A DNA stretch of 64,000 nucleotides from Deltaproteobacteria bacterium (lineage in GTDB: Bacteria; Desulfobacterota; Syntrophia; Syntrophales; UBA5619): assembly GCA_021817825.1 (NCBI GenBank), contig JAKAFS010000001.1, forward strand, positions 31,949 through 95,948, given 5' to 3'. The notes under the pieces are model-generated. The model was not told the origin of the DNA. It was given only the letters and a program-made list of their open reading frames with translations, and made no database searches. Positions 44,145 to 53,575 of the stretch are shown here, one piece after another. Numbering within the stretch: position 1 is the first letter of the stretch; the number at the start of each line of letters is the position of its first letter. A program made the translations under genes and the position numbers.

Positions 44145-44672
44145 TTACGACTCCTTTCCCGATCCGCGCAAAGGAAGCGCGGTTAGTTCATCATTGCCCA
44201 GGACGCTGTCGATATCCAGGAGGATCTTAATGCCCGAGCCCGCCTTGGCCATCCCCATGATGCAGCGGGTGTCCAGATTGACACCGAAATCGGGCGTATC
44301 TTCGATTTCGCCTTCCTTAATATTGAGCACCTCGGAGACCGAATCGACCACGCTGCCGATGAGCACCTGACCGGATTCCCGGGCCACTTCCACCACGACG
44401 ACGCAGGTTCGCTCCGTGCACTCCTCTGCCTCCAGACCGAATTTCGCCCGGAGATCGACCACCGGAATCACCTTTCCCCGCAGATTGATCACTCCTTTTA
44501 CATAAGACGGTGTCTGGGGAACGCGGGTAATCTCCATCAACCCGATGATCTCTTTCACCTTTAAAATGCCGATCCCGTACTCTTCGCCGGCCAGGGAAAA
44601 AGTCAAATATTTGCCTTCCCTTCCTTTCGAAGCTCTCCCTTCGAAACTTGCCGCCTCCATCGCCTCAGCCAT
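44145..44672 (-). CDS. cheW: Chemotaxis coupling protein CheW
   Basis: A 175-aa scaffold linking receptors to CheA. Family blocks are [40 protein letters not shown] and [12 protein letters not shown], then [27 protein letters not shown] lies 6 bp before the ATG at 44672. The start overlaps the upstream HTH gene by 8 bp, so the three genes form one operon with the receptor. Confidence 0.94.
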   Translation of the reverse strand: MAEAMEAASFEGRASKGREGKYLTFSLAGEEYGIGILKVKEIIGLMEITRVPQTPSYVKGVINLRGKVIPVVDLRAKFGLEAEECTERTCVVVVEVARESGQVLIGSVVDSVSEVLNIKEGEIEDTPDFGVNLDTRCIMGMAKAGSGIKILLDIDSVLGNDELTALPLRGSGKES

Positions 44673-44913
44673 TGCAATCCTCCTTCCCGCTATTTTTCGA
44701 AGAATCGTCCGCCCTGCCTACTGCGTTGCGCGGCATTTCGGCGATCCATTTTTCGATTTCGTTCATATCGAAGCGCCAGGATTTCCCCAACTTGAATCCC
44801 GGCAACTTCCCCTCCGCTGCCAAACTACAGACAGTCGCCTCTTTCAATTTCAAGAAGGCGGCTACCTCCTTCACCGTCATGATTCGCACCATCGCATCAC
44901 CCCATTTGTGCAT
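44665..44913 (-). CDS. Excisionase/MerR-type helix-turn-helix protein
   Basis: An 82-aa DNA-binding protein. The pattern IMTVKEVAAFLKLKEATVCS (about residues 11-30), then LAAEGKLPGFKLGKSWRFDM and EIEKWI, is the helix-turn-helix of the excisionase (xis/SinR-like DUF) family. Such short proteins bind DNA alone or act as regulators. As first gene of the cheW-MCP operon it may autoregulate it (inference). ATGs at 44892 and 44880 are possible starts; neither has a convincing ribosome site. Confidence 0.82.
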   Translation of the reverse strand: MHKWGDAMVRIMTVKEVAAFLKLKEATVCSLAAEGKLPGFKLGKSWRFDMNEIEKWIAEMPRNAVGRADDSSKNSGKEDCNG

Positions 44914-45404
44914 CTTACTCGCCCATCGGAGAAAACCGATGAAACTGGCGAATACCGGTTTATCAAGCCGCTTTGGTTCTCATATCGGATGCCACTGGGG
45001 AAAACTTTAGCGTTCCGGCAAAAATAATGACAAGGGTCAGGGGAAGCGTCAAGTTCTCGTCATTTCCCTGGATATGCCCTGCCTGCCGTTCATTCCGTCC
45101 CAACCGCTGCCGAATCCTGACCGGCCGGGGTTTCCGCTCCCGAACAGGGAGCCGCAGCGCCTTTTTTTATCCCACGGCCAGGGGATCCCGAAAGGCGATA
45201 CGGAGACTTTTTGCATATTCTGTGCCGATAATACTGAGCCGCTGAGCAGGAGTTTTCCGCCTCCTGTTCCGCCAGGGCTGCGCGGCCTCGGCAGCCTGCC
45301 CGGAGAGGGAGAGCAAGAGATCATCCATGGGGGAAAAGAGGGATGGACTTTCGTCGGCCGATCGGATAAAAAGGGCCATTGTCAAGGAAGGATCTGCATC
45401 AATC
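44914..45404. other. 491-bp non-coding gap between the chemotaxis operon and der
   Basis: No gene is visible here. It holds the minus-strand promoter of the chemotaxis operon and a small GCTCCC/GGGAGC hairpin (45136-45152) with a run of seven T about 10 nt downstream on the plus strand. A second CAGGAG/CTCCTG stem follows near 45250. The hairpins might belong to an untranslated leader or small RNA upstream of der, but there is no firm evidence. A GATAAT hexamer precedes der without a good -35 box. Confidence 0.5.
45024..45052 (-). promoter_or_regulatory. Putative promoter of the HTH-cheW-MCP operon
   Basis: Minus-strand TTGACG (complement of 45047-45052), 17 bp, CATTAT (complement of 45024-45029). 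Five of six and four of six matches to sigma70 boxes. Initiation would leave a leader of about 100 nt before the HTH gene. Confidence 0.5.
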
Positions 45405-46769
45405 ATGAAACCCATCATCGCCATCATTGGACGGCCGAACGTCGGAAAATCGACGCTCTTCAACCGGCTGGCCGGCGGGGGAGGCAAGGCCATCGTCATC
45501 GACGAACCGGGCGCGACGCGCGACCGCAACTACGCCGAGTGTCGCTGGCAAGACCGCTCCTTCACGCTGATCGACACGGGCGGTTTCGAACCGGCCTCGG
45601 AGGTGGAGATCCTCATCCAGATGCGCGAGCAGACGAAGCTGGCCATCGAGGAGGCGGACATCATCCTCTTTCTCTTGGACAGTCGGGACGGTCTGACGCC
45701 GGCCGATCAGGAGATCGCGGCGCTGCTCCGGCGGGAGCAAAAGACGGTCTTTTATGTGGTCAACAAAGTGGACGGCCCGCGCCACGAAGCCCTGGTGGCC
45801 GATTTTTATCGTCTCGGGATCGAGACGCTCTATCCCCTTTCGGCCCAACACGGCCCCGGCCTCGACGACCTGATGGCGGATTTGTCCCCCCTGCTGCCGG
45901 AAAGCGAAACGACCTCCGACGCCGAAGGAGACCGGATCCGCATTGCCGTCATCGGCAAGCCGAACGTGGGAAAATCCTCGCTCATCAACCGGATCCTCGG
46001 CTACGAAAGGACCATCGCCAACCCTACGCCGGGGACGACCCGCGATGCCATCGACACCCCCATTACCCGCAACGGGAAGCACTATCTGCTCATCGACACG
46101 GCCGGAATCCGCCGGAAGAGCCGGATCAGTCTCACACTGGAGAAATACAGCATCGTCCAGGCCATCAAGGCGATCGACCGGGCCGATGTGGCGCTCATTC
46201 TGGTGGATGCCCAGGAAGGGATCTCCGATCAGGACCTCAAGATCGCGGGCCTCGCCATCGAGAACGGAACCGCCTGCATCCTCATCGTCAACAAGTGGGA
46301 CCTCGTCGAAAAAGACAACAGCACCATCGGCGAATTTGTGGAAGATATCCACTTCAAGGCGAAATTTCTCGATTTTGCGCCCATTCTTTTCGTCTCGGCC
46401 CTTTCGGGGCAGCGGGTCGTGAAGATCTTCGATCTCGTCGATCGCGTCTACGCCCAGTACAACCGGCGTGTCGAGACGGGGGAGCTGAACCGGAAGATCC
46501 GTGAGATCATTGAAAAAAATCCACCCCCCGGCCGCAGCAGCAAGCCCCACGTCTTCAACTACATCACCCAGGTGGGGGTCAAGCCTCCCGCCTTTGCCCT
46601 CTTCGTGGGAAATCCCGGCGGCATCCATTTTTCCTACGAACGCTACCTGATCAATCGAATCCGGGAGACTTTCGGCTTTGCGGAAGTGCCGATCCGGCTG
46701 TTTTTCAGGAGCAAAAAGGCGGAAACAGCGACCAAAGGCAAACCGGTCCGACGGAAGTTATCCTCCTAA
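45405..46769 (+). CDS. der: GTPase Der
   Basis: Tandem GTPase needed for 50S subunit maturation. The 454-aa protein has two G domains: GRPNVGKST (about 9-17) with DTGGFE, and GKPNVGKSS (about 183-191) with DTAGIRRK and NKWDL, then a C-terminal KH-like domain ending with FRSKKAETATKGKPVRRKL. Start ATG 45405 follows AAGGAAGGA at 11 bp; upstream in-frame residues are not conserved. Convergent with the amidotransferase gene. Confidence 0.96.
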   Translation: MKPIIAIIGRPNVGKSTLFNRLAGGGGKAIVIDEPGATRDRNYAECRWQDRSFTLIDTGGFEPASEVEILIQMREQTKLAIEEADIILFLLDSRDGLTPADQEIAALLRREQKTVFYVVNKVDGPRHEALVADFYRLGIETLYPLSAQHGPGLDDLMADLSPLLPESETTSDAEGDRIRIAVIGKPNVGKSSLINRILGYERTIANPTPGTTRDAIDTPITRNGKHYLLIDTAGIRRKSRISLTLEKYSIVQAIKAIDRADVALILVDAQEGISDQDLKIAGLAIENGTACILIVNKWDLVEKDNSTIGEFVEDIHFKAKFLDFAPILFVSALSGQRVVKIFDLVDRVYAQYNRRVETGELNRKIREIIEKNPPPGRSSKPHVFNYITQVGVKPPAFALFVGNPGGIHFSYERYLINRIRETFGFAEVPIRLFFRSKKAETATKGKPVRRKLSS

Positions 46770-46812
46770 ACGATCCGAACCACCGCGTCTGGGCCAGCAA
46801 AGCGATCGCGAT

Positions 46813-47514
46813 CTAGCGGATATCTCGCGAGAGATAGCCCAGGACGTCGGCCATGAGAGCGTTGATCGTCCGATATTTCGCAGGAGCAGCGGCCAGAATT
46901 TCCGCAGCGGACTGCACCGTGGCGGAGGGGAAAGCCAATTCGTCGGCGCAGTGGGCGACGATCTCCTGCGCCGACGCCGGCGTCGTTTCCAGATGAAACT
47001 GTAGGCCGATGACCGAAGGTCCGAATTGGAACGCCTGATTTCGGCAGCCGGCGCTGCTCGCCAGCCGGATCGCCCCGGGGGGCAGTGCGAAGGTCTCCCC
47101 GTGCCAGTGAAAGACCTCCACCCCATCGGGAAAACGAAAAACCGAGCCCTCCGGGGGCGGCGGCACGGCCTGGATGGGAAACCAGCCGATCTCCGGGACG
47201 GGATTGCGAAAGACGCTCGCCCCCAGAGCGCTGGCGATCAGTTGGGCCCCCAGACAGACGCCCAGGACCGCCTTCCCGGCCCGGACGGTCTCGCGGATGA
47301 ACCGCTTTTCGTCGCTGAGCCAGGGAAACTCGCCTTCGTCATTGATGCTCATCGGACCGCCCATCGCAATGAGCAGATCGACGGCCTGAACCTCGGGAAG
47401 AGGCGCTCCCTCGAATAGCCGCGTCTCCGTCACCGCGTAGCCCGCCTCTTTGAGCCACGGCTCGATGCTGCCGAGACCTTCGAAGGGAACATGCTGCAAT
47501 AGGTGGGCGTGCAT
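46813..47514 (-). CDS. Class I glutamine amidotransferase domain protein
   Basis: A 233-aa stand-alone GATase1 domain. The triad is visible: nucleophile Cys87 in GVCLGAQ and His174 with Glu176 in LQFHLETT; MGGPMSIND supplies the oxyanion strand. Relatives are annotated as GMP-synthase-like (GuaA N-domain) proteins and some hydrolyse gamma-glutamyl compounds. No synthetase partner is near. GGAAAGGA precedes the ATG. Acts in the cytoplasm; substrate unknown. Confidence 0.88.
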   Translation of the reverse strand: MHAHLLQHVPFEGLGSIEPWLKEAGYAVTETRLFEGAPLPEVQAVDLLIAMGGPMSINDEGEFPWLSDEKRFIRETVRAGKAVLGVCLGAQLIASALGASVFRNPVPEIGWFPIQAVPPPPEGSVFRFPDGVEVFHWHGETFALPPGAIRLASSAGCRNQAFQFGPSVIGLQFHLETTPASAQEIVAHCADELAFPSATVQSAAEILAAAPAKYRTINALMADVLGYLSRDIR

Positions 47515-47563
47515 TTCTTCTTCCTTTCCAGACCCCCCGCCAGCAAGAGGTCATGCCGGCCGC

Positions 47564-48079
47564 TCACGCGACTGCGGTTGCCGACAGGGTCTTTATCATC
47601 TTGAAATCGTCCATCACAAATCCGTGACCGATATCCTGAACCAGGGCGCCGGCATTTTGGAAGCCGACCTGCTCGTAGAAGGCGATCGAAGAGACGTTGT
47701 TCCGGTTGACGGTAAGCCATAATTCCCGGCCGCCGCGAGCGAGGGAACACTCCTCCGCGAAAGCCACGATGCGCCTGCCCAGGCCTTCGCCCTGTCTTTC
47801 CGGATGCACGTAGATCTTGCTGAGCAATGTACTTTGCGCTTCGGCATTGTGGACCAGCGCGAAGTATCCGACCGATCGCCCTTCGGTCTTCAAAAGGTAA
47901 TAGTCATAGCCGGAGGCGATCTGCCGCGCAATGGCCGGAACGCTCTGGAAGTTAACGAGCATATACTCCGTCTGCTTTCGGCCGATGATCGGAATGTAGT
48001 GATGCTCCCAGGTCTGACGCGCCAGAGCCGCCACCCTGTCGATTTCGGCCGTTCCGGCCACCTGAATGAATTCAACCAT
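47564..48079 (-). CDS. GNAT-family N-acetyltransferase
   Basis: A 171-aa acetyltransferase. The acetyl-CoA loop is KIYVHPERQGEGLGRRIVAF (R/Q-x-x-G-x-G/A), with LWLTVNRNNVSSIAFYEQVG as the conserved late strand and helix. ATG 48079 has AAGGATGGGG upstream. Likely substrate is a small amine or a protein N-terminus; not predictable. Divergent from the PreA-like gene and 49 bp ahead of the amidotransferase, with which it may be cotranscribed. Confidence 0.85.
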   Translation of the reverse strand: MVEFIQVAGTAEIDRVAALARQTWEHHYIPIIGRKQTEYMLVNFQSVPAIARQIASGYDYYLLKTEGRSVGYFALVHNAEAQSTLLSKIYVHPERQGEGLGRRIVAFAEECSLARGGRELWLTVNRNNVSSIAFYEQVGFQNAGALVQDIGHGFVMDDFKMIKTLSATAVA

Positions 48080-48267
48080 GCCGACCCCATCCTTCTTTGC
48101 CAAGCGGTTTTTCATCCCCTGGGTTCACCTTTCCATGGTTACGCCATCCCGGCCCGGCCTTCCCATCATGGACAAACCATTGTCGATTGTCAATATCTGT
48201 CGCGCATCAGGTGCGGCATCCGACCGGAGACCGTCAATTGTCCATATCTACCGGCGTCGGTTTCTGA

Positions 48268-48273
48268 TATAGA
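48268..48273 (+). promoter_or_regulatory. Possible extended -10 promoter for the PreA-like gene
   Basis: TGATATAGA at 48265-48273 reads as an extended -10 (TG-N-TATAGA) about 30 bp before the ATG at 48305. No good -35 box is seen. Confidence 0.3.
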
Positions 48274-48304
48274 ATGCGCCATCACTGTTTTCCGGAGGTT
48301 CTCC

Positions 48305-49470
48305 ATGGCCGATCTGTCCCTTTCCTTTGCCGGCATTCCCTTCAAAAATCCCTTTATTCTCGCCTCCGCGCCGCCGACCCTGGATGCCGTCCATATCATC
48401 AAGGCGGCCCGAATGGGGTGGGGCGGCGCCGTCACCAAAACCATTTCGACAGCAATGCTCAAAGATGTCCGGCCAAGACTGGCGGCGCTGCGGGAGGGAA
48501 GGAAAGTCATCGGCATGACCAACATCGAACTGGTCTCCACAATCGAGGCCGAGCGCTGGTGCACCGTTGAAATCCCGGCCGTCAAGAAGCAGAGTCCCAA
48601 GGACTTTGTGTTGATCGCTTCTATCATGGCTTCCGCCGACCCCGGGGAATGGGCGGCGCTCGCCTGCCGCGTCGAGTCCGCGGGGGCGGATATGATCGAA
48701 TTCCCCATGGCATGCCGGAACGAGCCATGGGCATGTTCATCGGTCAGAATGCCGCCTTGGTCCAAACGATTACGCAGGGTGTCAAAGCCGCTACCGGCCT
48801 GCCGCTCATCGTCAAACTGACGCCCAATGTGACCGACATCGGCACCATCGCCGCCGCGGCGGCGGCAGGGGGCGCCGACGCCATTGCGGCGATCAATACC
48901 GTGGCCTCCATCCCGGCCGTCGATATCGATGCCGAGGTGCCGCTCCCCAATGTCCATGGCAAATCCACGCCCGGCGGCCTGTCCGGGGCGGCGATCCGAC
49001 CCATTGCCCTGCGGTGCCTGGCCGATATCGGGAAAGCGACGCAGCTGCCCTTGTCGGGGATCGGCGGAATCGCCGATTGGCATTCGGCCGTCGAGTTTCT
49101 GCTCCTGGGGGCCACGACGGTGCAGCTGGGTACCGCCGTCATGTTCCAGGGGTTCAAACTGATCGATCCGCTGTGCAAGGGGCTCAGCAATTACATGACG
49201 CAAAAAGGCTATGACCGGATAGAAGACTTCTGCGGTCATGCCTTCGCGCACCTGGAAGCCCACAGCGATCTTCGGACCGGGGAAACCCTTTGCGTCCGAA
49301 TCGCGGCTTCGGTCTGCACCGGCTGCGGCCGTTGCGTCACAGCCTGCGAAAGCGGCGGGTTCGCTGCGCTCCGCCTGGTGAAAAAAAAAGCGGTCGCGGA
49401 CCCGCAGCGCTGCGACGGCTGCGGGCTTTGCGCCCTGGCCTGCCCGGAAAAGGCAATCCGCTATGCTTAG
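48305..49470 (+). pseudogene. PreA/dihydroorotate-dehydrogenase-like protein with C-terminal ferredoxin, frameshifted
   Basis: Two frames together encode one flavoprotein. From ATG 48305 (GGAGG upstream) the first frame gives ADLSLSFAGIPFKNPFILAS through GADMIEF near 48703. The second frame carries on with PHGMPERAMGMFIGQNAALV, then the barrel (LIVKLTPNVTDIG, NTVASIPAVDIDAE, GIGGIADW) and a C-terminal 2x[4Fe-4S] ferredoxin (CTGCGRCVTACE, CDGCGLCALACP). This is the layout of dihydropyrimidine dehydrogenase subunit PreA. Family members read about E-x-N-x-S-C-P-x-G at the junction; here the N-x-S-C part is missing, fitting a 13-bp (3n+1) deletion at about 48704-48708. It is either a pseudogene or a sequencing or assembly error. 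Confidence 0.85.
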
Positions 49471-49632
49471 CGGCCGGGCGCTGTCCTGTCAGGTCAGGTT
49501 CAGGGCGCGCCGACGCCGGTCTTCGCATCGGGCTATCTCGTTCACGAGCAGGTCCGATCCGGACGCAAACAGTACGCAACTTTTCGGATTTTGTTTCTTA
49601 TTCACCATTTGCTTCCATTGGATGCGAAGTCC

Positions 49633-49641
49633 TGCTATATA
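49633..49641 (+). promoter_or_regulatory. Possible extended -10 promoter for the ABC-F gene
   Basis: TGCTATATA (49633-49641) gives an extended -10 element about 45 bp upstream of the ABC-F start. No matching -35 at normal spacing. Confidence 0.35.
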
Positions 49642-49685
49642 CGGCGCCGAATCAGCGACTTCTTTGCATAAGGATTTAAGGAACC

Positions 49686-51758
49686 TTGATTTACCTCCGC
49701 GACATCAGCCTTTCCTTTGCCGACCGAAAGATCTTCGACAAGATCACCTGGACGATCAACGATCGCGGCCGGGTGGGGCTTGTGGGAGACAACGGGACCG
49801 GCAAGACGACCCTTCTGCGGGCGATCATGGGGATCGTCGATCTCGATGGGGGCGTCATCGACATTCCGGACCGCAAGCGGGTGTCCGTCGCCTACCTCCC
49901 GCAGGATCTGGTCGACCTCGATCCCGTGCCGCTCATGGAGTATCTCCGCAAAAAGAGCGGCATCGCCGAACTGGAAGAGGCGCTCAAGGCAGGTGAAGAG
50001 GCCCTCTCCGCCTCGGCCGCCGACGATCCGGACCACGAACGGCTCCTGAAGGAATACGAAAATACCGTCACCCGGTTCAACGCCAAGGACGGCTATGCCT
50101 TCGCCTCGCAAGCCAAGCAGATGCTCGCCGGCTTCGGATTCCGGGAGAAAGATTTCACGAAGAACTGCTCCGATTTCTCCGGCGGCTGGAAGATGCGGAT
50201 CATGCTGGCCTGCATCCTTCTGGCCCGACCGGACATCATGCTCCTCGACGAGCCGACGAACCATCTGGACACCGAATCCCTGGAGTGGCTGGAAAGCTGG
50301 CTCAAGGACTATCCCGGGACGATCGTCACCATCGCCCACGACCGGGTCTTTCTGGACAAGGTCGTCACGGTGATCGCCGAGCTCGCCAACCGGCAAATCA
50401 CCCTCTACAAAGGGAACTACTCCTACTACCTGAAGGAAAAGGAACGACGCCGCGAGGCGCTCAAAAAGGAGATGGAGCTCCAGCGGGCGGAGATCAAACG
50501 GATCAAGGAATTCATCGAACGGTTCCGTTCCAAGGCCACCAAGGCGAGCCAGGTCCAGAGTCGTATCAAGCAGTTGGAGAAGTTCGAGATCCTCCAGGAG
50601 GAGGGAACCGGCAAGACCGTAACGATCCGCTTTCCCGAAAGCCCCCGAAGCGGCAAGGAGGTCCTGACGGTCCGGAAGCTCGCCAAGTCCTACGGCGACC
50701 AGTCCGTTTTCCACGACGTCCACTTCACCCTCTACCGGGGGGAGAAGGCGGCGGTCGTCGGGGTGAACGGGGCCGGAAAATCGACCCTCTCGCGCATCCT
50801 CAGCGGCGAGGAGCCACCGACGTCCGGCGAGGTCGCCATGGGGCTCAACGTGAAGATGGCCTTTTTCTCCCAGGAAAGCGCCCAGAACCTCAACTACCAA
50901 AGGACCATCTGGGACGAGGTCTCCCTGGCGGGGACAAGGAGCAACGACCAGGAGCGGCGGAACCTCCTGGGGGCCTTCCTCTTTTCCGGCGACGACGTCT
51001 ACAAGGAGATCTCGGTCCTCTCGGGCGGGGAAAAATCGCGCCTCGCCCTGCTCAAGATCCTGCTCACCGACACGAACCTGCTGATCCTCGACGAGCCGAC
51101 GAACCACCTGGACATCAAGACCCGGGAGATCTTCCAGAACGCCCTTTTGAACTATCAGGGAACGATCCTGATCGTCTCCCACGACCGCTACTTCCTCGAC
51201 AGCATGGTGGACCACGTCTTCGAACTTCGGGAAGGCATCTGTCACGAATACCGGGGAAACTACTCCTACTTCATCGAAAAAAGGCGCGAGGAGCTGAATG
51301 CCGTCGCTGCCGGCCCCAGCGGCGTCGCTGCGGGACAGACGGGAGCGGGATCGCCCGCCGCCGCAGTGGGGAAAACCGCCGCGACTGCCGCGTCCCCGGA
51401 ACCGTCACCGGCCGAGACCGCACCGGGGAAGCCCGGTCCGAAGGCGGGCGAGGAACGGAGCCGCAAGACCAAGGAAGAAAAAAGGCAGGAGGCCGAGGAG
51501 CGCAACCGGATCTCCCGGGCGACGGCCTCTCTGAAACAGAAGCTGAAAGACGCCGAGGAACGGATCGCCGCCCTGGAGGCGAAGCAGCGGGAGGGCGAGG
51601 CCGCCCTCTGCGAACCGGACATCTACAAGGATCCCGAGCGGATCAAGACGCTCAACGTGGCGCTCAAGGCCGCCGCCGGGGAGTTGGAAGATCTCTACTA
51701 CAAATGGAACGACCTGACCCTGAAGATCGAGGCCTTGGAGGAATCCCTCCGCGGTTAG
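49686..51758 (+). CDS. ABC-F family ATPase (EttA/Uup type)
   Basis: A 690-aa soluble protein with two ABC ATPase domains and no membrane part. P-loops are GDNGTGKT (residues 34-41) and GVNGAGKS (about 359-366); signatures are FSGGWKMR and LSGGEKSR; both halves have LLDEPTNHLD / ILDEPTNHLD. The linker between the domains (KGNYSYYLKEKERRREALKK and on) is the interdomain helix that reaches the ribosomal P-site in ABC-F proteins. A Pro/Ala-rich stretch and a C-terminal coiled coil (ASLKQKLKDAEERIAALEAK) resemble Uup, which also binds DNA. It starts with TTG 49686 behind AAGG; no better start is conserved. Confidence 0.93.
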   Translation: MIYLRDISLSFADRKIFDKITWTINDRGRVGLVGDNGTGKTTLLRAIMGIVDLDGGVIDIPDRKRVSVAYLPQDLVDLDPVPLMEYLRKKSGIAELEEALKAGEEALSASAADDPDHERLLKEYENTVTRFNAKDGYAFASQAKQMLAGFGFREKDFTKNCSDFSGGWKMRIMLACILLARPDIMLLDEPTNHLDTESLEWLESWLKDYPGTIVTIAHDRVFLDKVVTVIAELANRQITLYKGNYSYYLKEKERRREALKKEMELQRAEIKRIKEFIERFRSKATKASQVQSRIKQLEKFEILQEEGTGKTVTIRFPESPRSGKEVLTVRKLAKSYGDQSVFHDVHFTLYRGEKAAVVGVNGAGKSTLSRILSGEEPPTSGEVAMGLNVKMAFFSQESAQNLNYQRTIWDEVSLAGTRSNDQERRNLLGAFLFSGDDVYKEISVLSGGEKSRLALLKILLTDTNLLILDEPTNHLDIKTREIFQNALLNYQGTILIVSHDRYFLDSMVDHVFELREGICHEYRGNYSYFIEKRREELNAVAAGPSGVAAGQTGAGSPAAAVGKTAATAASPEPSPAETAPGKPGPKAGEERSRKTKEEKRQEAEERNRISRATASLKQKLKDAEERIAALEAKQREGEAALCEPDIYKDPERIKTLNVALKAAAGELEDLYYKWNDLTLKIEALEESLRG

Positions 51759-51879
51759 GCGACGGCCGTGGTTCCTCTTCCGGCCGCCGGGCAGAGTCGA
51801 ACCCTTGCCCGGCCGGAACGGCGGCGAGGAGCCAGGCAAGAGTTTCGACGAAGGGCCGGCCGCAGCCCCGTCATCCAGC

Positions 51880-52245
51880 TCATTTCATCGAGTGGAGACC
51901 GATGCGATTCCCTTCCGTGTCTTCGAAGTGACCGATAAAGCCATATTGACCGATCCCCATCTTGGAGGTCATCACCTTGCCTCCCGCCTTGACGGCCTTT
52001 GCGAGGGTCCCCTCGATGTCCTCCACACTGAAGTAGACGGCGATCCCCGTCCGGGAGGGGATATAGCCGTCGGCCTTCATGAGCGAGCCGGTAGCGCCGT
52101 AGACGTTGTTTTCCATCGGGAAGAACGCCATCTTGAAGGGCCCCAGGTTTTCGAGTGTGAGCGACAGTCCGAAGACACCTTCGTAGAATGACTTCGCCCG
52201 GGACAGATCGACAACGGGAATTTCAAACCAATTGACGGGATTCAT
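51880..52245 (-). CDS. VOC-family (glyoxalase/bleomycin-resistance fold) protein
   Basis: A 121-aa protein with paired beta-alpha-beta-beta-beta units: NPVNWFEIPVVDLSRAKSFYE, VFGLSLTLE and VYFSVEDIEGTLAKAVKAGG, then YGFIGHFEDTEGNRIGLH. The pattern D-x-x-G-N-x-I/x-G-L-H is typical. Function could be a small-molecule lyase or dioxygenase-like; metal ligands are not certain. AAGGAGG immediately precedes the start. Convergent with the ABC-F gene. Confidence 0.88.
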   Translation of the reverse strand: MNPVNWFEIPVVDLSRAKSFYEGVFGLSLTLENLGPFKMAFFPMENNVYGATGSLMKADGYIPSRTGIAVYFSVEDIEGTLAKAVKAGGKVMTSKMGIGQYGFIGHFEDTEGNRIGLHSMK

Positions 52246-52426
52246 GGGAACCTCCTTCCGAGATAGATGGATATGAACCTGTCCGACAGAGTACTATGCC
52301 TGTCGATGGTGGGCAATGGTGATTGGCTGGAGGGATTCCGATAGGAAAATGCTGACGGGAAGCCCCGGCCGGCCGACCAGCGATTTTGTCCCGATCGCAA
52401 TGGAAAGCGTCCTGCCGGAGGCACAT

Positions 52427-52465
52427 AAAAAATGCGGGCCGGTTCACCGCCGGCCCGCATTTTTT
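52427..52465. terminator. Bidirectional intrinsic terminator
   Basis: A perfect 16-bp inverted repeat, arms 52427-52442 and 52450-52465, with a 7-nt loop and runs of six A and six T at the ends. It terminates the rubrerythrin-ferritin transcript on the minus strand, 23 bp past the stop, and would also work for plus-strand RNA. Confidence 0.88.
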
Positions 52466-52488
52466 CAACGCTGCTCCCGCCTGACCCG

Positions 52489-53010
52489 CTACGCGCCGTC
52501 CAGCCCCGTGCGATCCGCCTTTTGGTACCAGGCGCCCGGATCGATGAAGAACTCCTCGGTATCCTTGAGGGAGACGTAATGCTCGTGTTCGATATTGGCC
52601 ATGAGTTCGAAGAAGGCCTTCTCCTGCGGGTCCGTCGACTGGTCCCGGAGCCGGGCATAGAAGAGCGCCCCCTGGGCTTCGAAGTCGATCGCCTTGCGGA
52701 CGGCGGCCAGATCGTCGGCATCGCCGGCGGCGGTCGCCTGGCCGTTTTCCCGGGTGGCCTGGCAAAAAACGGCGTTGGCGGTTGTCTCCATCACCTTCAA
52801 GGGCACGGTCTCAGGCCACTTCTGGTCCTGCTTCCATTTTTCGGCCAACTGGGCAAGGCGCTCGTAATGTTCCAACTCCTCGGAGGCAATCCGGGCGAAC
52901 ATCGCCTTGCCGACCGGGTTGTTCGTCCGTTCGGCATTTTGCGAATAAAAGCGGTGTTCGGTCATTTCGTTCTTCAATGCCACTTCCAGGGCACTCAACC
53001 GCTCTTCCAT
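52489..53010 (-). CDS. Ferritin-like diiron protein (rubrerythrin without rubredoxin domain)
   Basis: A 173-aa four-helix bundle. Diiron motifs appear as EHRFYSQNAE with EELEHYERLA, and later DFEAQGALFYARL with NIEHEHYVSL (E-x-x-H pairs). The C-terminal rubredoxin domain is missing. Such proteins reduce peroxide or store iron in anaerobes. AAAGGAG precedes the ATG. It lies 67 bp after rubrerythrin on the same strand and shares its promoter and terminator. Confidence 0.9.
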   Translation of the reverse strand: MEERLSALEVALKNEMTEHRFYSQNAERTNNPVGKAMFARIASEELEHYERLAQLAEKWKQDQKWPETVPLKVMETTANAVFCQATRENGQATAAGDADDLAAVRKAIDFEAQGALFYARLRDQSTDPQEKAFFELMANIEHEHYVSLKDTEEFFIDPGAWYQKADRTGLDGA

Positions 53011-53077
53011 GAAATTCTCCTTTCAACCGGCAGCTTTCCGCTCGATGGGAACATGCCGACCGGGACAGGGGTTTAAG

Positions 53078-53575
53078 CTACTCCACCTTCTTGAACACCT
53101 TTCCCTTGGCGCCGCAAACCGGACAAACCTCCGGAGCCTCAGCTTCCGCGGTGTAGCCGCAAACGGGACAAACCCAGTAAGCATAAGCCTCCTTGGCGGT
53201 CGCCAGATCCACGAGCATCTGTTCATAGAGCCGGGCATGGACCTTTTCCACCTCGTTGGCGTAATTGAACGAGCGCTCCGCCTCCTTGTTTCCCTCGGCC
53301 TTGGCCGCTTGGATCATCGCGGGATACATGGACTTGAACTCATGGGTTTCGCCCTCCACGGCCTCCTGGATGTTTTCGCGGGTGGAAGCGATCCCCTTGA
53401 GGACGCGCAGATGGTTGTGGGCATGAATCGTTTCCGCCTCCGCCGCCGCCCGAAAAAGGCGGGCCGCCTGGGGATAGCCCTCCTGGTCCGCCTTCGCGGC
53501 AAAGGCCAGGTATTTACGATTGGCCTGCGATTCACCCGCGAAGGCCTCTTTCAATGCATCTTCCGATTTGGACAT
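53078..53575 (-). CDS. rbr: Rubrerythrin
   Basis: A 165-aa NADH-linked peroxidase of anaerobes, cytoplasmic. The four-helix diiron domain has E-x-x-N/H pairs (GESQANRKYLAF, EAETIHAHNHLR, ANEVEKVHARLYEQ), and the C-terminal rubredoxin domain has the iron cysteines CPVCGY and CPVCGA. This is the normal full domain set, with the ferritin domain first. Own promoter at 53673-53701; AAAGGAGA precedes the start. The following ferritin-like gene is probably cotranscribed. Confidence 0.95.
   Translation of the reverse strand: MSKSEDALKEAFAGESQANRKYLAFAAKADQEGYPQAARLFRAAAEAETIHAHNHLRVLKGIASTRENIQEAVEGETHEFKSMYPAMIQAAKAEGNKEAERSFNYANEVEKVHARLYEQMLVDLATAKEAYAYWVCPVCGYTAEAEAPEVCPVCGAKGKVFKKVE

Noticed and set aside
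48305..49470. Programmed frameshift in the PreA-like gene
   Set aside because: No slippery heptamer or downstream pseudoknot is seen, and residues of the family motif are missing at the junction, which points to a deletion.
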